From the NCBI RefSeq assembly GCF_014333615.1, contig NZ_JACSCY010000001.1:492975-556974 (forward strand): a stretch of 64,000 bases of DNA, in the 5' to 3' direction. The notes below the pieces were generated by a model that was not told where the DNA came from, did not search any database, and saw nothing but the letters and a program-made list of their open reading frames with translations. Each line of letters starts with the position of its first letter. The stretch's first letter is position 1. Made by a program: the position numbers and the translations under genes. Origin of the DNA: Hymenobacter citatus. GTDB lineage: Bacteria > Bacteroidota > Bacteroidia > Cytophagales > Hymenobacteraceae. Positions 56,135 through 64,000 of this stretch are shown one piece after another.

Positions 56135-57274
56135 CTACTCCTCCGCTGTTTCGTCTTTTTGCTTTTCGCTTTCGACGGCGGGAATGGCTTCGGTAAAGAC
56201 GAGGCCGTGGGCGGCGGCGTGCTCGGCGGCCTGCACAGTATCCTGCACCAGTAGCATTTCCACGTTGTCGTCGCGCAGGTCGTCGGATACTTTTTCTACC
56301 AACTGGGCGCGGTCAGGGAGTTGCACGTCGCGGATGTAGATGGCCAGCACGCGGCCGGGGTGGCGGCGCACTACCTCGCGGTAGATGTTGGCATCTTCCT
56401 GGCCCGAGTCGCCGATGAGCACGAAGGGCAGCTTGGGGTAGGTGAGCAGCACGTTGTCGATTTCCTTGAGCTTATGGCCGTGGTGGGCTGACTCAGCCTT
56501 CTTATCGGCGCGCTTCAGGCCCATGTCGCGCAGCAACAGCGGGCCGGGCGGAATATCGTTGAGGTGCAGGAAATCTTCCAGCAAATCGTACAGATTCCAA
56601 GGCGAGCTGCTGACGTAGAAAAACGGGTTGTTGCGCTTGCCGTTGCGCCCCAGTTGGAGTTGCCGGTAAAATTCCGCCACGCCCTTGAAGGGTAGGCGCG
56701 AACGAGCATTGCGCAATAGCACCGTGCGGGCCATGCGCAGCAAGTGCGTGGCCGATGTTTGAATCACAGTATCGTCTAGGTCGGAGATAATGCCGTACTC
56801 GGCGTCGGCGGGCGGAATGAGTACATGGGCCCGGGCGCGTAGGGCATCGGGGAGCGTGAAAGGTGCGGGCACCTGTTGCAGCAACGTATCCACTGGGTAC
56901 CAGAGGTAGTCGATGGGCTCGGGTAGGGATTGGGGTGCCAGGTTCACTGTAAAGTAGCCTTCCTCATCCGTCACAACCGGGTGCTCGACGCCATCGGCCG
57001 CTTGCACCACCACTTGAGCGCCGGCAATTTCGTTGCTGTCGAAGCGGCGGTACATGTTCAGCAGGTTATGCCAGCGCGAGTCGTTGGGGTCGGGCTCGGT
57101 GATGCCCTTGTCGGTGAGCAGGCGGCCTTTTACATAGAGGCGGTCGGGGGTGCCATAGCTGCGGTAGGGAAGCAGCTGCAACGGCGCCAGCAGACCCAGG
57201 CGCTGGCGGGTGCGCGTCAGAAAGTCGTCGGCCCGCTCGGCCAGGTCGCTGAGTTTGTCGCGGAGAGAAGTCAT
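56135..57274 (-). CDS. App1-family (DUF2183) phosphatase
   Basis: Encodes 379 aa. The HAD-type catalytic motif DLDDT (D165-T169, GIISDLDDTVIQTS) is followed by FYVSSSPWNLYDLLEDFL and FVLIGDSGQEDANIY (motifs II-IV). This is the App1 phosphatidate-phosphatase pattern. An N-terminal beta-sandwich (about 85-150, VTDEEGYFTVNL) precedes it. The C-terminal part ends in an acidic tail (EKQKDETAEE). It likely dephosphorylates phosphatidate or a related lipid in the cytoplasm. It lies downstream of the LytTR operon. Confidence 0.9.
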   Translation of the reverse strand: MTSLRDKLSDLAERADDFLTRTRQRLGLLAPLQLLPYRSYGTPDRLYVKGRLLTDKGITEPDPNDSRWHNLLNMYRRFDSNEIAGAQVVVQAADGVEHPVVTDEEGYFTVNLAPQSLPEPIDYLWYPVDTLLQQVPAPFTLPDALRARAHVLIPPADAEYGIISDLDDTVIQTSATHLLRMARTVLLRNARSRLPFKGVAEFYRQLQLGRNGKRNNPFFYVSSSPWNLYDLLEDFLHLNDIPPGPLLLRDMGLKRADKKAESAHHGHKLKEIDNVLLTYPKLPFVLIGDSGQEDANIYREVVRRHPGRVLAIYIRDVQLPDRAQLVEKVSDDLRDDNVEMLLVQDTVQAAEHAAAHGLVFTEAIPAVESEKQKDETAEE

Positions 57275-57300
57275 GAGGTGCAGAGAGATACAAATACTTT

Positions 57301-57329
57301 CCTACCCCCTACGCGCCGCAGGGGGTAGG
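57301..57329. repeat. Inverted CCTACCCCCT/AGGGGGTAGG pair
   Basis: A ten-base inverted repeat lies between the response-regulator stop and the phosphatase start. It is built from the heptamer CCTACCC/GGGTAGG that is frequent across the window, arranged head to head. It could be a weak terminator; there is no T-run. Confidence 0.5.
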
Positions 57330-57343
57330 GAGTTGCCCGGCGG

Positions 57344-58087
57344 CTACGTCCAGCGGCTCAGAAACTGCGTGAAAGCCTCTTTGTACTGGTCGCTCACGGG
57401 CAGCGTCTGCTCCTCAATCTGCACCGAGTTGCGCGTCACGGCCCGAATTTTATCCAACGCCACAATGGTAGAGCGGTGAATGCGCATGAAGCGCCGGGCG
57501 GGCAGCTTTTCTTCCAGCACCTTCAGGCTGGTGAGCGAGAGCAGGGGCCGGGCGCCATTCGTGAGGTGCACCTTCACGTAGTCCTTCAGCCCTTCTATAT
57601 ACAGAATATCCTGAAAGGCCACGCGCACCAGCTGATATTCAATTTTCAGAAACAAATACTCTTCCTCTGGCTCGGGCGGCGCTGGGGGTAGGGCAGCCGG
57701 CTGTGCGAGGGTAGCGTAGGCGTGGGCCTTGGTAGCTGCCCGCAGGAACTCCTCATAGTTGAAGGGTTTCACGAGGTAGTCCAGGGCATCGACGCGGTAG
57801 CCATCCAGCGCAAACTGGTTGTAGGCGGTGGTGAAGATGATGCGCGGCCCCGTGCCCGGCCGGCCCCGATCGAGCACGCGCGCCAGCTCCAGGCCGCTGA
57901 GGTCGGGCATCTGGATATCCAGAAAAATCAGATCGATATCAGGGAGGTGGTGCAGGCCTTGCAGGGCTTCTACGCCGCTACTATACCGGCCCGCTAGCTC
58001 CAGAAAGGGCGTTTGCTCCACAAATGCGCACACCAGCCCCAGGGCTAGCGGCTCATCATCGACGGCAATACAACGAAGGGTTTTCAA
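57344..58087 (-). CDS. LytTR family response regulator
   Basis: Encodes 247 aa if started at TTG 58087 (KTLRCIAVDDEPLALGLV); a longer frame reaching 58177 would overlap the membrane-protein gene. The receiver domain has acidic pocket D10/D11, phospho-acceptor Asp57 (LIFLDIQMPDLSG) and a Lys in DYLVKPFNYEEF. The LytTR DNA-binding domain (about 145-245) has YIEGLKDYVKVHL and RFMRIHRSTIVAL. It is the partner of the kinase at 58498, with a membrane protein between them. Targets are unknown; cell-envelope or transport genes are usual. Confidence 0.93.
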   Translation of the reverse strand: MKTLRCIAVDDEPLALGLVCAFVEQTPFLELAGRYSSGVEALQGLHHLPDIDLIFLDIQMPDLSGLELARVLDRGRPGTGPRIIFTTAYNQFALDGYRVDALDYLVKPFNYEEFLRAATKAHAYATLAQPAALPPAPPEPEEEYLFLKIEYQLVRVAFQDILYIEGLKDYVKVHLTNGARPLLSLTSLKVLEEKLPARRFMRIHRSTIVALDKIRAVTRNSVQIEEQTLPVSDQYKEAFTQFLSRWT

Positions 58088-58115
58088 GTAAATAATGAAA
58101 ATGAATAATTGAGAA

Positions 58116-58505
58116 CTAGGAAGCAGGCTGCTCAGCTGTGATCCAGCTATAATGGAGGAAGCCGTAGGTAGCTCCACTAACCACCAGCATCAGCAAGTCG
58201 AGGAAAAAAGACCCGAAAAAGGGATATGACAGCAGCAGAACCGGCACTTCCAAAGTTAAGGTTGCTACACTACCTAGCCCGCTGATTTGCCAGGCAGTTT
58301 GTGGCTGGTAGCGATGCAATAGCCATTCGAATAGCCCGAGCGCTGGTAAGTAGATGAACCATCCAATCCATATTGCCATGATGGTGATGTAGAGCCAACT
58401 AGCAAAAGGATACCGTAACGAGCGTTCGTCTGTGAGCAGTACACATACTGCAGCCACTCCAATAGCACACAGTACAGATGCTGCACGTCGGCCGGCTCTA
58501 TGCAT
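58116..58505 (-). CDS. Small four-helix membrane protein within the two-component operon
   Basis: Encodes 129 aa from ATG 58505 (MHRAGRRAAS). Four hydrophobic segments are visible: SVLCAIGVAAVCVLL, WLYITIMAIWIGWFIYLPAL, LGSVATLTLEVPVLLLSYPF and FLDLLMLVVSGATYGFLHYS. Its start overlaps the kinase stop by eight bases (ATGCATAG), and its stop is 28 bases before the regulator start. No family is recognised. The tight packing suggests it is a signalling accessory of the pair. Confidence 0.75.
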   Translation of the reverse strand: MHRAGRRAASVLCAIGVAAVCVLLTDERSLRYPFASWLYITIMAIWIGWFIYLPALGLFEWLLHRYQPQTAWQISGLGSVATLTLEVPVLLLSYPFFGSFFLDLLMLVVSGATYGFLHYSWITAEQPAS

Positions 58506-59616
58506 AGGTTGTGGTGGCGTTGGGAATAGTATATGTATTCTTCTCCACCTCCAAGCGAAGCAATACCCGAAACTCCTGGCTGGTGGTGCCATCTTCTACA
58601 CTGAGCTGGTAGCGCTGAGGATAGAGCAGATCGAGGCGACGGCGGGTGTTGGTGAGGCCGATGCCGCTGCCTACCTCTTCCACAGCGGGGCGCTTGTCGG
58701 GAAATACGGTGTTGCGCACCTCCAGCGTGAGCGTGCCGTTGTGCTGGTGCAGGCCAATGTAGATCTGGCTGGGCAGGGTGGCACTCACGCCGTGCTTGAA
58801 GGCATTTTCCACGAAGGGCAGCAGCAGCATAGGGGCAATGGGCACATCGCGCAGCAGGGGGGTAGGGCGCTCAAAGGTGACAGTCACTTTATCGGTGAGG
58901 CGCAGCTGCATCAGCGAAATGTAGTCCTGCACAAACGACACCTCCTGGCTGAGCAGGGCGGTGCTGGATTGGGTTTCGTAGAGCACGTAGCGCATCATGC
59001 GTGAGAGCGTGTGGATGGCCTGCCGAGCCAGCTCGCCGTTCACCACCGTGAGAGCGTAGATGTTGTTGAGCGTATTAAAAAAAAAGTGCGGGTTGATCTG
59101 CGCTTTCAAAAATGACAGCTCGGCGGTGGTTTGCTGCTGCTCCAGCTCGCGCCGCAGCTGGGCGTCGTGCTGCCATTTGCGCACCACCGCCACGCTGGTG
59201 CTGATGCCCAGCACCAGCATCGAAATCAGCAGCGTACCCATATCAAACCACCCCGCCGACCGGCGCCGCGAGGGGCCGCCATCCGGATGAAAGGCCTTAT
59301 GCATCAACTCAGGCAGATGCAGCAGGTTTTCGATAAGCGAGTTGAGTCCCAGCAGCGCCACCAACGAAGCAGCCAGCACGGCAATAAACCAGCCCGTGTG
59401 CCCCCGGAATAACAGGCGCGGCACGGCCACCTGCGCATTAAAATAGAACAGAGCTACCCACAACAGCAACAGCAAAAACTGGCGCACCCAAAACTGCGGG
59501 GGCAACTGTACGCTCCAGGTAAGCGGCTGGGCGAGTAGCAGGGCCGAGCCAAACATCACCCACAGAAGCGGGCGCGAGAAGCGTTGCGCGAAGTGCCGAA
59601 AAGTGGAAGAAGTCAT
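58498..59616 (-). CDS. LytS-like sensor histidine kinase
   Basis: Encodes 372 aa. Four N-terminal membrane helices (about 15-35, 45-62, 75-98, 126-146) have no periplasmic sensor domain of note. The cytoplasmic His_kinase (PF06580) domain has phospho-acceptor His177 in FLKAQINPHFFFNTLNN; HTLSRMMRYVLYE and LLPFVENAFKHGVSATLPSQ (N box) follow. The G box is GSGIGLTNTRRRLDLLYP. It phosphorylates the LytTR regulator downstream. It is the first gene of a three-gene operon and divergent from the TonB-dependent receptor gene. Confidence 0.94.
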   Translation of the reverse strand: MTSSTFRHFAQRFSRPLLWVMFGSALLLAQPLTWSVQLPPQFWVRQFLLLLLWVALFYFNAQVAVPRLLFRGHTGWFIAVLAASLVALLGLNSLIENLLHLPELMHKAFHPDGGPSRRRSAGWFDMGTLLISMLVLGISTSVAVVRKWQHDAQLRRELEQQQTTAELSFLKAQINPHFFFNTLNNIYALTVVNGELARQAIHTLSRMMRYVLYETQSSTALLSQEVSFVQDYISLMQLRLTDKVTVTFERPTPLLRDVPIAPMLLLPFVENAFKHGVSATLPSQIYIGLHQHNGTLTLEVRNTVFPDKRPAVEEVGSGIGLTNTRRRLDLLYPQRYQLSVEDGTTSQEFRVLLRLEVEKNTYTIPNATTTYA

Positions 59617-59942
59617 AGGGAAAGGAAAATCAGGCTACCAAACATACCATGCCCCCGGTACATCGGCTGCTTGCCTCGCCAGCCGCCCACAATTCACCGA
59701 CCAATACGGGGTATTTCATCTGCCATTGGCTGCCTAAAGTGCCGCCACAGAAACAATCGGTATAACACCCCAACTCATCGACGTTTGCGGCGAGACAATC
59801 TATTTATTCTATAGAGAAGCAACCCGCCCCGTTGTTTTGGGTACTCTGTCGTGAGTCTTGAAAAGATAAGGCCGCCTACCCGTGCCTGACTTTGCCAGAC
59901 TTGCGTACACCGTTCTGACCCTTCGTTTATTATAACTACTTC
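59617..59942. other. Divergent promoter region, kinase and TonB-dependent receptor
   Basis: These 326 bases hold no ORF or RNA gene that I recognise. The region must carry both promoters. A TGACTTTG near 59887-59894 is one mismatch from the Bacteroidota -7 box and would serve the receptor gene. No clear LytTR direct repeats were identified. Confidence 0.35.
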
Positions 59943-62594
59943 ATGAAAAAGCCTTTATCCTTTGTGAGTTTGTTGCTGTGCGGCCATGTGGCGCTGGCGC
60001 AAACAACGCCTGCGGGGCCTACCCTCGTGGGCGGTTCCCGGCCGATGGGCGCTGCCCCGGCAGGAGCCACAAAGGCCGATGCCCGCATTACGGGCACCGT
60101 GGTGGATGCCGCCACGAAAAAGCCGGTACCATTTGCCACCGTTGCCCTCATCGACACTTCCACCGGCAAGCCGATTGATGGGGCTGCCTGCGATGATACG
60201 GGCAAGTTTGCTATTAGTGGCGTGGCTGCTGGTAGCTATCAGCTCCAGTTTAGCTTCATTGGCTACAAGACGGTAGAGAAACCCATTACAGTAAATGGTG
60301 GCAATCTGAACGTGGGCACTGTAACGCTGGTTTCGGCTACTCAGCAGCTAGCCGAGGTGCGCGTGGAAGGCCAACGCTCCCTGATTGAGGAGAAGGTAGA
60401 CCGCACCGTATACAACGCCGAGCAGGACCAGACTACCCGCGGTGGCGACGCCACCGACGTACTCAAGCGCGTGCCCCTACTCACGGTGGACCTCGACGGC
60501 AACGTGAGCCTGCGCGGCAACCAAAACGTGCGCGTGCTCATCAACAACAAGCCTTCTACCATTACCGCCAGCAGCATTTCCGACGCGCTGAAGCAGATTC
60601 CGGCTGACGAGATTAAGTCAGTGGAGGTAATTACCTCGCCCTCGGCCAAATACGACGCCGAAGGCTCGGGCGGTATTATCAACATCGTTACCAAGAAAAA
60701 CAACCTACAAGGCAAAACCCTGAGCATTGATACCAGCGTGGGCAACCGGGGCTCCAACCTGGGCCTGAACGGCAGCATCCGCGCGGGCCGCATGGGCTTC
60801 TCGCTGGGTGGCTGGGGTAGGGCCGGCTACAACACGCCAGGCACGTTTTCCAACGACCAGCAGACCTTCAACCAAAATGGCGCGCTGGCGTCTACTACCT
60901 CGCAGCAGGCTGATACGCGCCGCAACGACATCTTCGGGCGCTACACCCTGGGCTGGGATTTCGACATCAACAAGTACAACTCCCTGTCGGCCTCGGTGCG
61001 CTACGGATTGCGCAGCGGCACCAACTACCAGGACAACCTGCTGACGCGCTCCGACTTCTACGGCACATCGGGGGCTATTTTGACCCGCACCGGCGACACG
61101 CGCAACGTGCAGACCAACGACAAGTCGAACAACGTGGATGTGAGCCTGGGCTACACCCACACCACCGATAAGCCGCAGCAGGAGCTCAGCTTCCTGGGGG
61201 TATATAGCCGCAACAATCGCAACAACGATTTCACCAATACCATCACCGATCTGCTGAACACCACGCAGGGTGCCAGCCTAACGCCCTACCGTCTCAAAAA
61301 CCTGAACGACAGCTACAACGAGGAGCTGACCGTGCAGGCCGACTACCAAACGCCCATCGGCGACAAGCAGCTGATTGAGTTTGGTGCCAAGGACATTCGG
61401 CGCAAGGTGAACAGCGACTACACCTACCTGCGCGCCGAGGGCGTGTCGGAAGGTGACTACCGGCCGCTGAACAATGCGGGCCTCAACAACACGTTTGACT
61501 ACACCCAGAACATTGCGGCTGCTTACGCGGCCTACACGCTCAGCTTCCTAAAGCAGTACACGCTAAAAGCTGGTGCCCGCTATGAGTACACCACCATCGA
61601 CGCTAAGTTCGCCAACGAGGCCACCGATACCACCAATATACCATCGTATGGGGTGCTGGTGCCCAGCGTGAACCTCTCGCGCAAGCTGGCCAACGGCAAC
61701 GTACTGAAAGTGGCCTACAACCGCCGCATTCAGCGCCCGTCGCTGCAATTCCTGAACCCCAACGTGCAGGCTTCCAACACGCGCAACGCTACCCAGGGTA
61801 ACCCCGTGCTGGATCCGGAATATACCAACAACTACGAGTTGGGCTACAACACCTTCATCAAAAACGTATTGCTGAATATGTCGGTGTTTGTGCGCAACAC
61901 CACCGGCTCTATTCAGTCAGTGCGTCGTCCGGCTACGCCAGAGGAAATTGAGTTGTACGCGCTGTCGGAAGGTGCCGTCTTCACCAACTTCGCCAATATC
62001 GGCCAGGAAAACGCTTACGGAGGCAGCCTGTTCTTGAATGCTAAAATCGGCAACAAGTTCACGCTGAACGGTGGCCCTGACTTCTACTACGCCACCCTGC
62101 GCAACAACGTGCCGGACCCCAACTACAACGCCAGCAACGAGGGCTTTGTAATTAGCGGCCGCTTATTTGGTACCTACAATATCTCCGACAACTGGAGCCT
62201 GCAAGGTTTTGGCTTTGCCCGCGGCCGGCAGGTGCAGTTGCAAGGCTACCAGAGCGGCTTTGGGGTGTATAGCCTGAGCATCCGCCGCGAGTTTGCCGAG
62301 AAGCGCGGCAGCATTGGCCTGGGCGCCGAAAACTTCTTATCGCCCCGAATTCCGATCCGTACGGAGTTTACCTCGCCGCTGCTGGTGCAGAACAGCGAGA
62401 ATATCCCGAACCGTTTGAATTTCAAGCTGAACTTCAGCTACCGCATTGGCAAGCTGAGCGTGGCCGACGCGCAGCCCCGCCGCCGCCGTCGCTCTGTCAA
62501 TAACGACGACCTGAAAGAAGGTGGCGAAGGCGCAGATCCTAGCTCTACCCCTGCGCAGCAACCAGCGGGTGGTGGTGGCCGCGGCCAGCGCTAA
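59943..62594 (+). CDS. TonB-dependent outer-membrane receptor (CarboxypepD_reg type)
   Basis: Encodes 883 aa. It has a signal peptide (1-20, ending ALAQ), then a CarboxypepD_reg domain (about 45-125, ITGTVVDAATKKPVPFATVA). A TonB plug follows (about 135-245, DATDVLKRVPLLTVDLDGNV and PSAKYDAEGSGGIINIVTKK). A beta-barrel (about 255-840) matches the outer_membrane_beta-barrel family common in Bacteroidota, ending around NFKLNFSYRIGKLSVADAQP. The last 40 residues are low-complexity, Arg- then Gly-rich. No SusD partner is present. The substrate is unknown; it may take up an iron chelate, vitamin or peptide. Confidence 0.93.
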   Translation: MKKPLSFVSLLLCGHVALAQTTPAGPTLVGGSRPMGAAPAGATKADARITGTVVDAATKKPVPFATVALIDTSTGKPIDGAACDDTGKFAISGVAAGSYQLQFSFIGYKTVEKPITVNGGNLNVGTVTLVSATQQLAEVRVEGQRSLIEEKVDRTVYNAEQDQTTRGGDATDVLKRVPLLTVDLDGNVSLRGNQNVRVLINNKPSTITASSISDALKQIPADEIKSVEVITSPSAKYDAEGSGGIINIVTKKNNLQGKTLSIDTSVGNRGSNLGLNGSIRAGRMGFSLGGWGRAGYNTPGTFSNDQQTFNQNGALASTTSQQADTRRNDIFGRYTLGWDFDINKYNSLSASVRYGLRSGTNYQDNLLTRSDFYGTSGAILTRTGDTRNVQTNDKSNNVDVSLGYTHTTDKPQQELSFLGVYSRNNRNNDFTNTITDLLNTTQGASLTPYRLKNLNDSYNEELTVQADYQTPIGDKQLIEFGAKDIRRKVNSDYTYLRAEGVSEGDYRPLNNAGLNNTFDYTQNIAAAYAAYTLSFLKQYTLKAGARYEYTTIDAKFANEATDTTNIPSYGVLVPSVNLSRKLANGNVLKVAYNRRIQRPSLQFLNPNVQASNTRNATQGNPVLDPEYTNNYELGYNTFIKNVLLNMSVFVRNTTGSIQSVRRPATPEEIELYALSEGAVFTNFANIGQENAYGGSLFLNAKIGNKFTLNGGPDFYYATLRNNVPDPNYNASNEGFVISGRLFGTYNISDNWSLQGFGFARGRQVQLQGYQSGFGVYSLSIRREFAEKRGSIGLGAENFLSPRIPIRTEFTSPLLVQNSENIPNRLNFKLNFSYRIGKLSVADAQPRRRRRSVNNDDLKEGGEGADPSSTPAQQPAGGGGRGQR

Positions 62595-62651
62595 TAATCG
62601 GCACGCGAAAAGCTGCCACTTCGGCATACCAACTCCGTTTTTCTGCGTAAG

Positions 62652-62692
62652 AAAGCTCCGCTCACCAGCATCGGTGGGCGGAGCTTTTGTTT
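62652..62692 (+). terminator. Receptor terminator abutting the topoisomerase start
   Basis: The perfect ten-base stem AAAGCTCCGC/GCGGAGCTTT (62652-62661 with 62678-62687) is followed by a T-rich tract. It ends five bases before ATG 62693, so the topoisomerase leader is part of the hairpin. Confidence 0.75.
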
Positions 62693-63805
62693 ATGTCGAC
62701 TACCACCGCCCCCCGCCCCAAAACCAAAAAGAAGCGCCTCGACCCACTGGAGGAAGCGCACTTGCTCTACAAAGACCCCGCTCGCCAAGCCGAGCTGGCC
62801 GGCCTGCGCTACGCTACCGACGACAAACCGGGTATCACGCGCACGCCTACCCGCGCCGGTAACTTCACCTACCATTCGGCCAAAGGTGAAAAAATTACGG
62901 ACCAGAAAACGCTGGACCGCATCCACAACTATGTGATACCACCCGCCTGGACGGAAGTCTGGATTTCGCCCTCGGCCAATACCCACTTGCAAGTAACCGG
63001 GCGCGATGCTAAGGGCCGCAAGCAATACCGTTACCACCCGGCCTGGGACCAGGCCCGCAGCCTTACCAAGTTTAGTCGGCTACGTGCTTTCGGCGAGCAG
63101 CTGCCTAACCTGCGCCAACGCCTGCGCAAAGACTTGGGCCGCCCCAAGCTAGACAAGCAAAAAGTTATTGCGCTGGTGCTCTTGCTGATGGATCAGTCCT
63201 TTATCAGGGTAGGGAATAAGGAGTACGCCAAGAAAAATAAGAGCTACGGCCTGACTACCCTGCGCGACAAGCACGTGAAAATCGAAGGCGACGACGTGCG
63301 CTTCAGCTTTGTGGGCAAGAAAGGCGTGCCGCACGATGTGACCCTGCACGACCGGAAGCTGGCCCGCCTGGTGCGCAAGTGCAAGGATATTCCCGGCCAG
63401 CACTTGTTTCAATATTATGATGCCACCGGCCACCGCGCCGAGCTGGAATCGGGTGACGTGAACGACTACCTGCATGGGGTAACGGGCATGGCCCTGTCGG
63501 CCAAGGACTTCCGCACCTGGGGTGGCACCGTGAAAATGGTAACCTGCCTGGAAGCTATTCTGGAAGAAGAGCCTGACCTCGCCAAAGAAAAAGTGCTGAA
63601 GCGGGCCGTGAAGGACGTGGCCGCTGGCCTAGGCAACACGCCCACCGTGTGCTCCAAGTACTACATTCATCCCCAGGTAGTCGACCTGTTCCAATCCGAC
63701 AAACTTATCGACTACCTCCGTCGCCACGACGTAGACCCCACCGAAAACGACCTGCTTTCCCCCACCGAGCACATGGTGCTGGATATGTTGAAGGAGGTGA
63801 AGTAG
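62693..63805 (+). CDS. DNA topoisomerase IB
   Basis: Encodes 370 aa from ATG 62693 (a TTG at 62687 is also in frame). It relaxes supercoils via a 3'-phosphotyrosyl intermediate, as in poxvirus and bacterial type IB enzymes. The N-terminal domain has GITRTPTRAGNFTYHSAKGE and IPPAWTEVWISPSANTHLQV. The catalytic domain has LLLMDQSFIRVGNKEYAKKN (catalytic Arg), HDVTLHDRKLARLVRKC, KDFRTWGGTV and nucleophile Tyr324 in CSKYYIHPQVV. An Arg/Lys-rich N-terminal tail precedes. It overlaps a terminator at its start and ends at a palindrome. Confidence 0.95.
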   Translation: MSTTTAPRPKTKKKRLDPLEEAHLLYKDPARQAELAGLRYATDDKPGITRTPTRAGNFTYHSAKGEKITDQKTLDRIHNYVIPPAWTEVWISPSANTHLQVTGRDAKGRKQYRYHPAWDQARSLTKFSRLRAFGEQLPNLRQRLRKDLGRPKLDKQKVIALVLLLMDQSFIRVGNKEYAKKNKSYGLTTLRDKHVKIEGDDVRFSFVGKKGVPHDVTLHDRKLARLVRKCKDIPGQHLFQYYDATGHRAELESGDVNDYLHGVTGMALSAKDFRTWGGTVKMVTCLEAILEEEPDLAKEKVLKRAVKDVAAGLGNTPTVCSKYYIHPQVVDLFQSDKLIDYLRRHDVDPTENDLLSPTEHMVLDMLKEVK

Positions 63806-64000
63806 GGAGTGGTGAAGTTGTGAGTTTGTGAAGTTGTGAATGCAAAAGGCTGTGTCATCCTGAGCTTGCGAAGGACCTTATGCAAGTTGAACAAGTCGTT
63901 GTAACGAGTATCGTTCTAACGTGATAAGGTCCTTCGCAAGCTCAGGATGACACAGCCTTTTGCATTCACAACTTCACAAACTCACAACTTCACCACTCCC
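63805..64000. repeat. Composite palindrome at the window end (TGTCATCCTGAG family, copy 3)
   Basis: Perfect 77-base arms (63805-63881 with 63924-64000) begin at the last base of the topoisomerase stop codon and reach the window edge, so the palindrome may extend further. Outer GTGAAGTTGTGA units enclose the TGTCATCCTGAG core, as at 55959-56134. Confidence 0.93.

Overview
The window reads as a single chromosome segment of a GC-rich Bacteroidota bacterium. It is most like the Hymenobacter group, an inference from several features: a TonB-dependent beta-barrel receptor with a CarboxypepD_reg domain, a PorE-like type IX secretion protein, a LytS/LytTR two-component pair, IcmF, few visible Shine-Dalgarno sites, and a very frequent GGGTAGG/CCTACCC heptamer. 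Fifty-nine protein genes are called. No tRNA, rRNA, CRISPR array, integrase or transposase was recognised.

Layout. 1-1.6 kb is accessory-looking: the N-terminal part of a Fic protein behind short tandem repeats, and an AT-rich gene with two HEPN-type Rx4H motifs. 1.6-10.6 kb is nearly all minus strand: the fused B12 mutase icmF, two paralogous surface proteins with a Uma2-family protein and a small AT-rich gene between them, a GH15 glycosidase and a small conserved protein. 10.8-16.6 kb is plus-strand housekeeping: lepA, folD, queE and the PorE-like protein. 16.9-17.9 kb holds two of three paralogous small exported proteins; the third is at 43.6 kb. Citrate synthase and an aldo/keto reductase follow.

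20.5-25.6 kb is a complete glycerol module: a DeoR/GlpR-type repressor divergent from glpD-glpK-glpF, with an 18-bp-arm inverted repeat ending at the glpD start codon. 25.7-34.9 kb is mostly minus strand: an alpha/beta hydrolase and NmrA pair next to an AraC regulator, two uncharacterised genes (one with a primase-like hhhDhD motif), mnmE, a DtxR-family regulator, fabH and a glycosyltransferase. 35-49 kb mixes metabolism (dapD, 3-hydroxyacyl-CoA dehydrogenase), envelope enzymes (M28 and M48 peptidases, L,D-transpeptidase, exported MsrA), an ABC-F protein with a degenerate second ATPase site, and small membrane proteins. 49-64 kb holds mtgA, a Tat-exported oxidoreductase, two lipoproteins (one a putative zinc metallopeptidase), an App1-type phosphatase, a histidine kinase/membrane protein/LytTR regulator operon, a TonB-dependent receptor and topoisomerase IB.

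The most unusual layer is between the genes. Several families of long, near-perfect palindromes occupy intergenic gaps. Nearly every convergent junction with room for one carries a palindrome, and some fill the gap from stop codon to stop codon. The best candidates for unrecognised biology are this palindrome system, the GGGTAGG motif, the glp operator, the small exported protein family, the paired lipoproteins at 52.5-55.3 kb and the primase-like protein at 29.4 kb.
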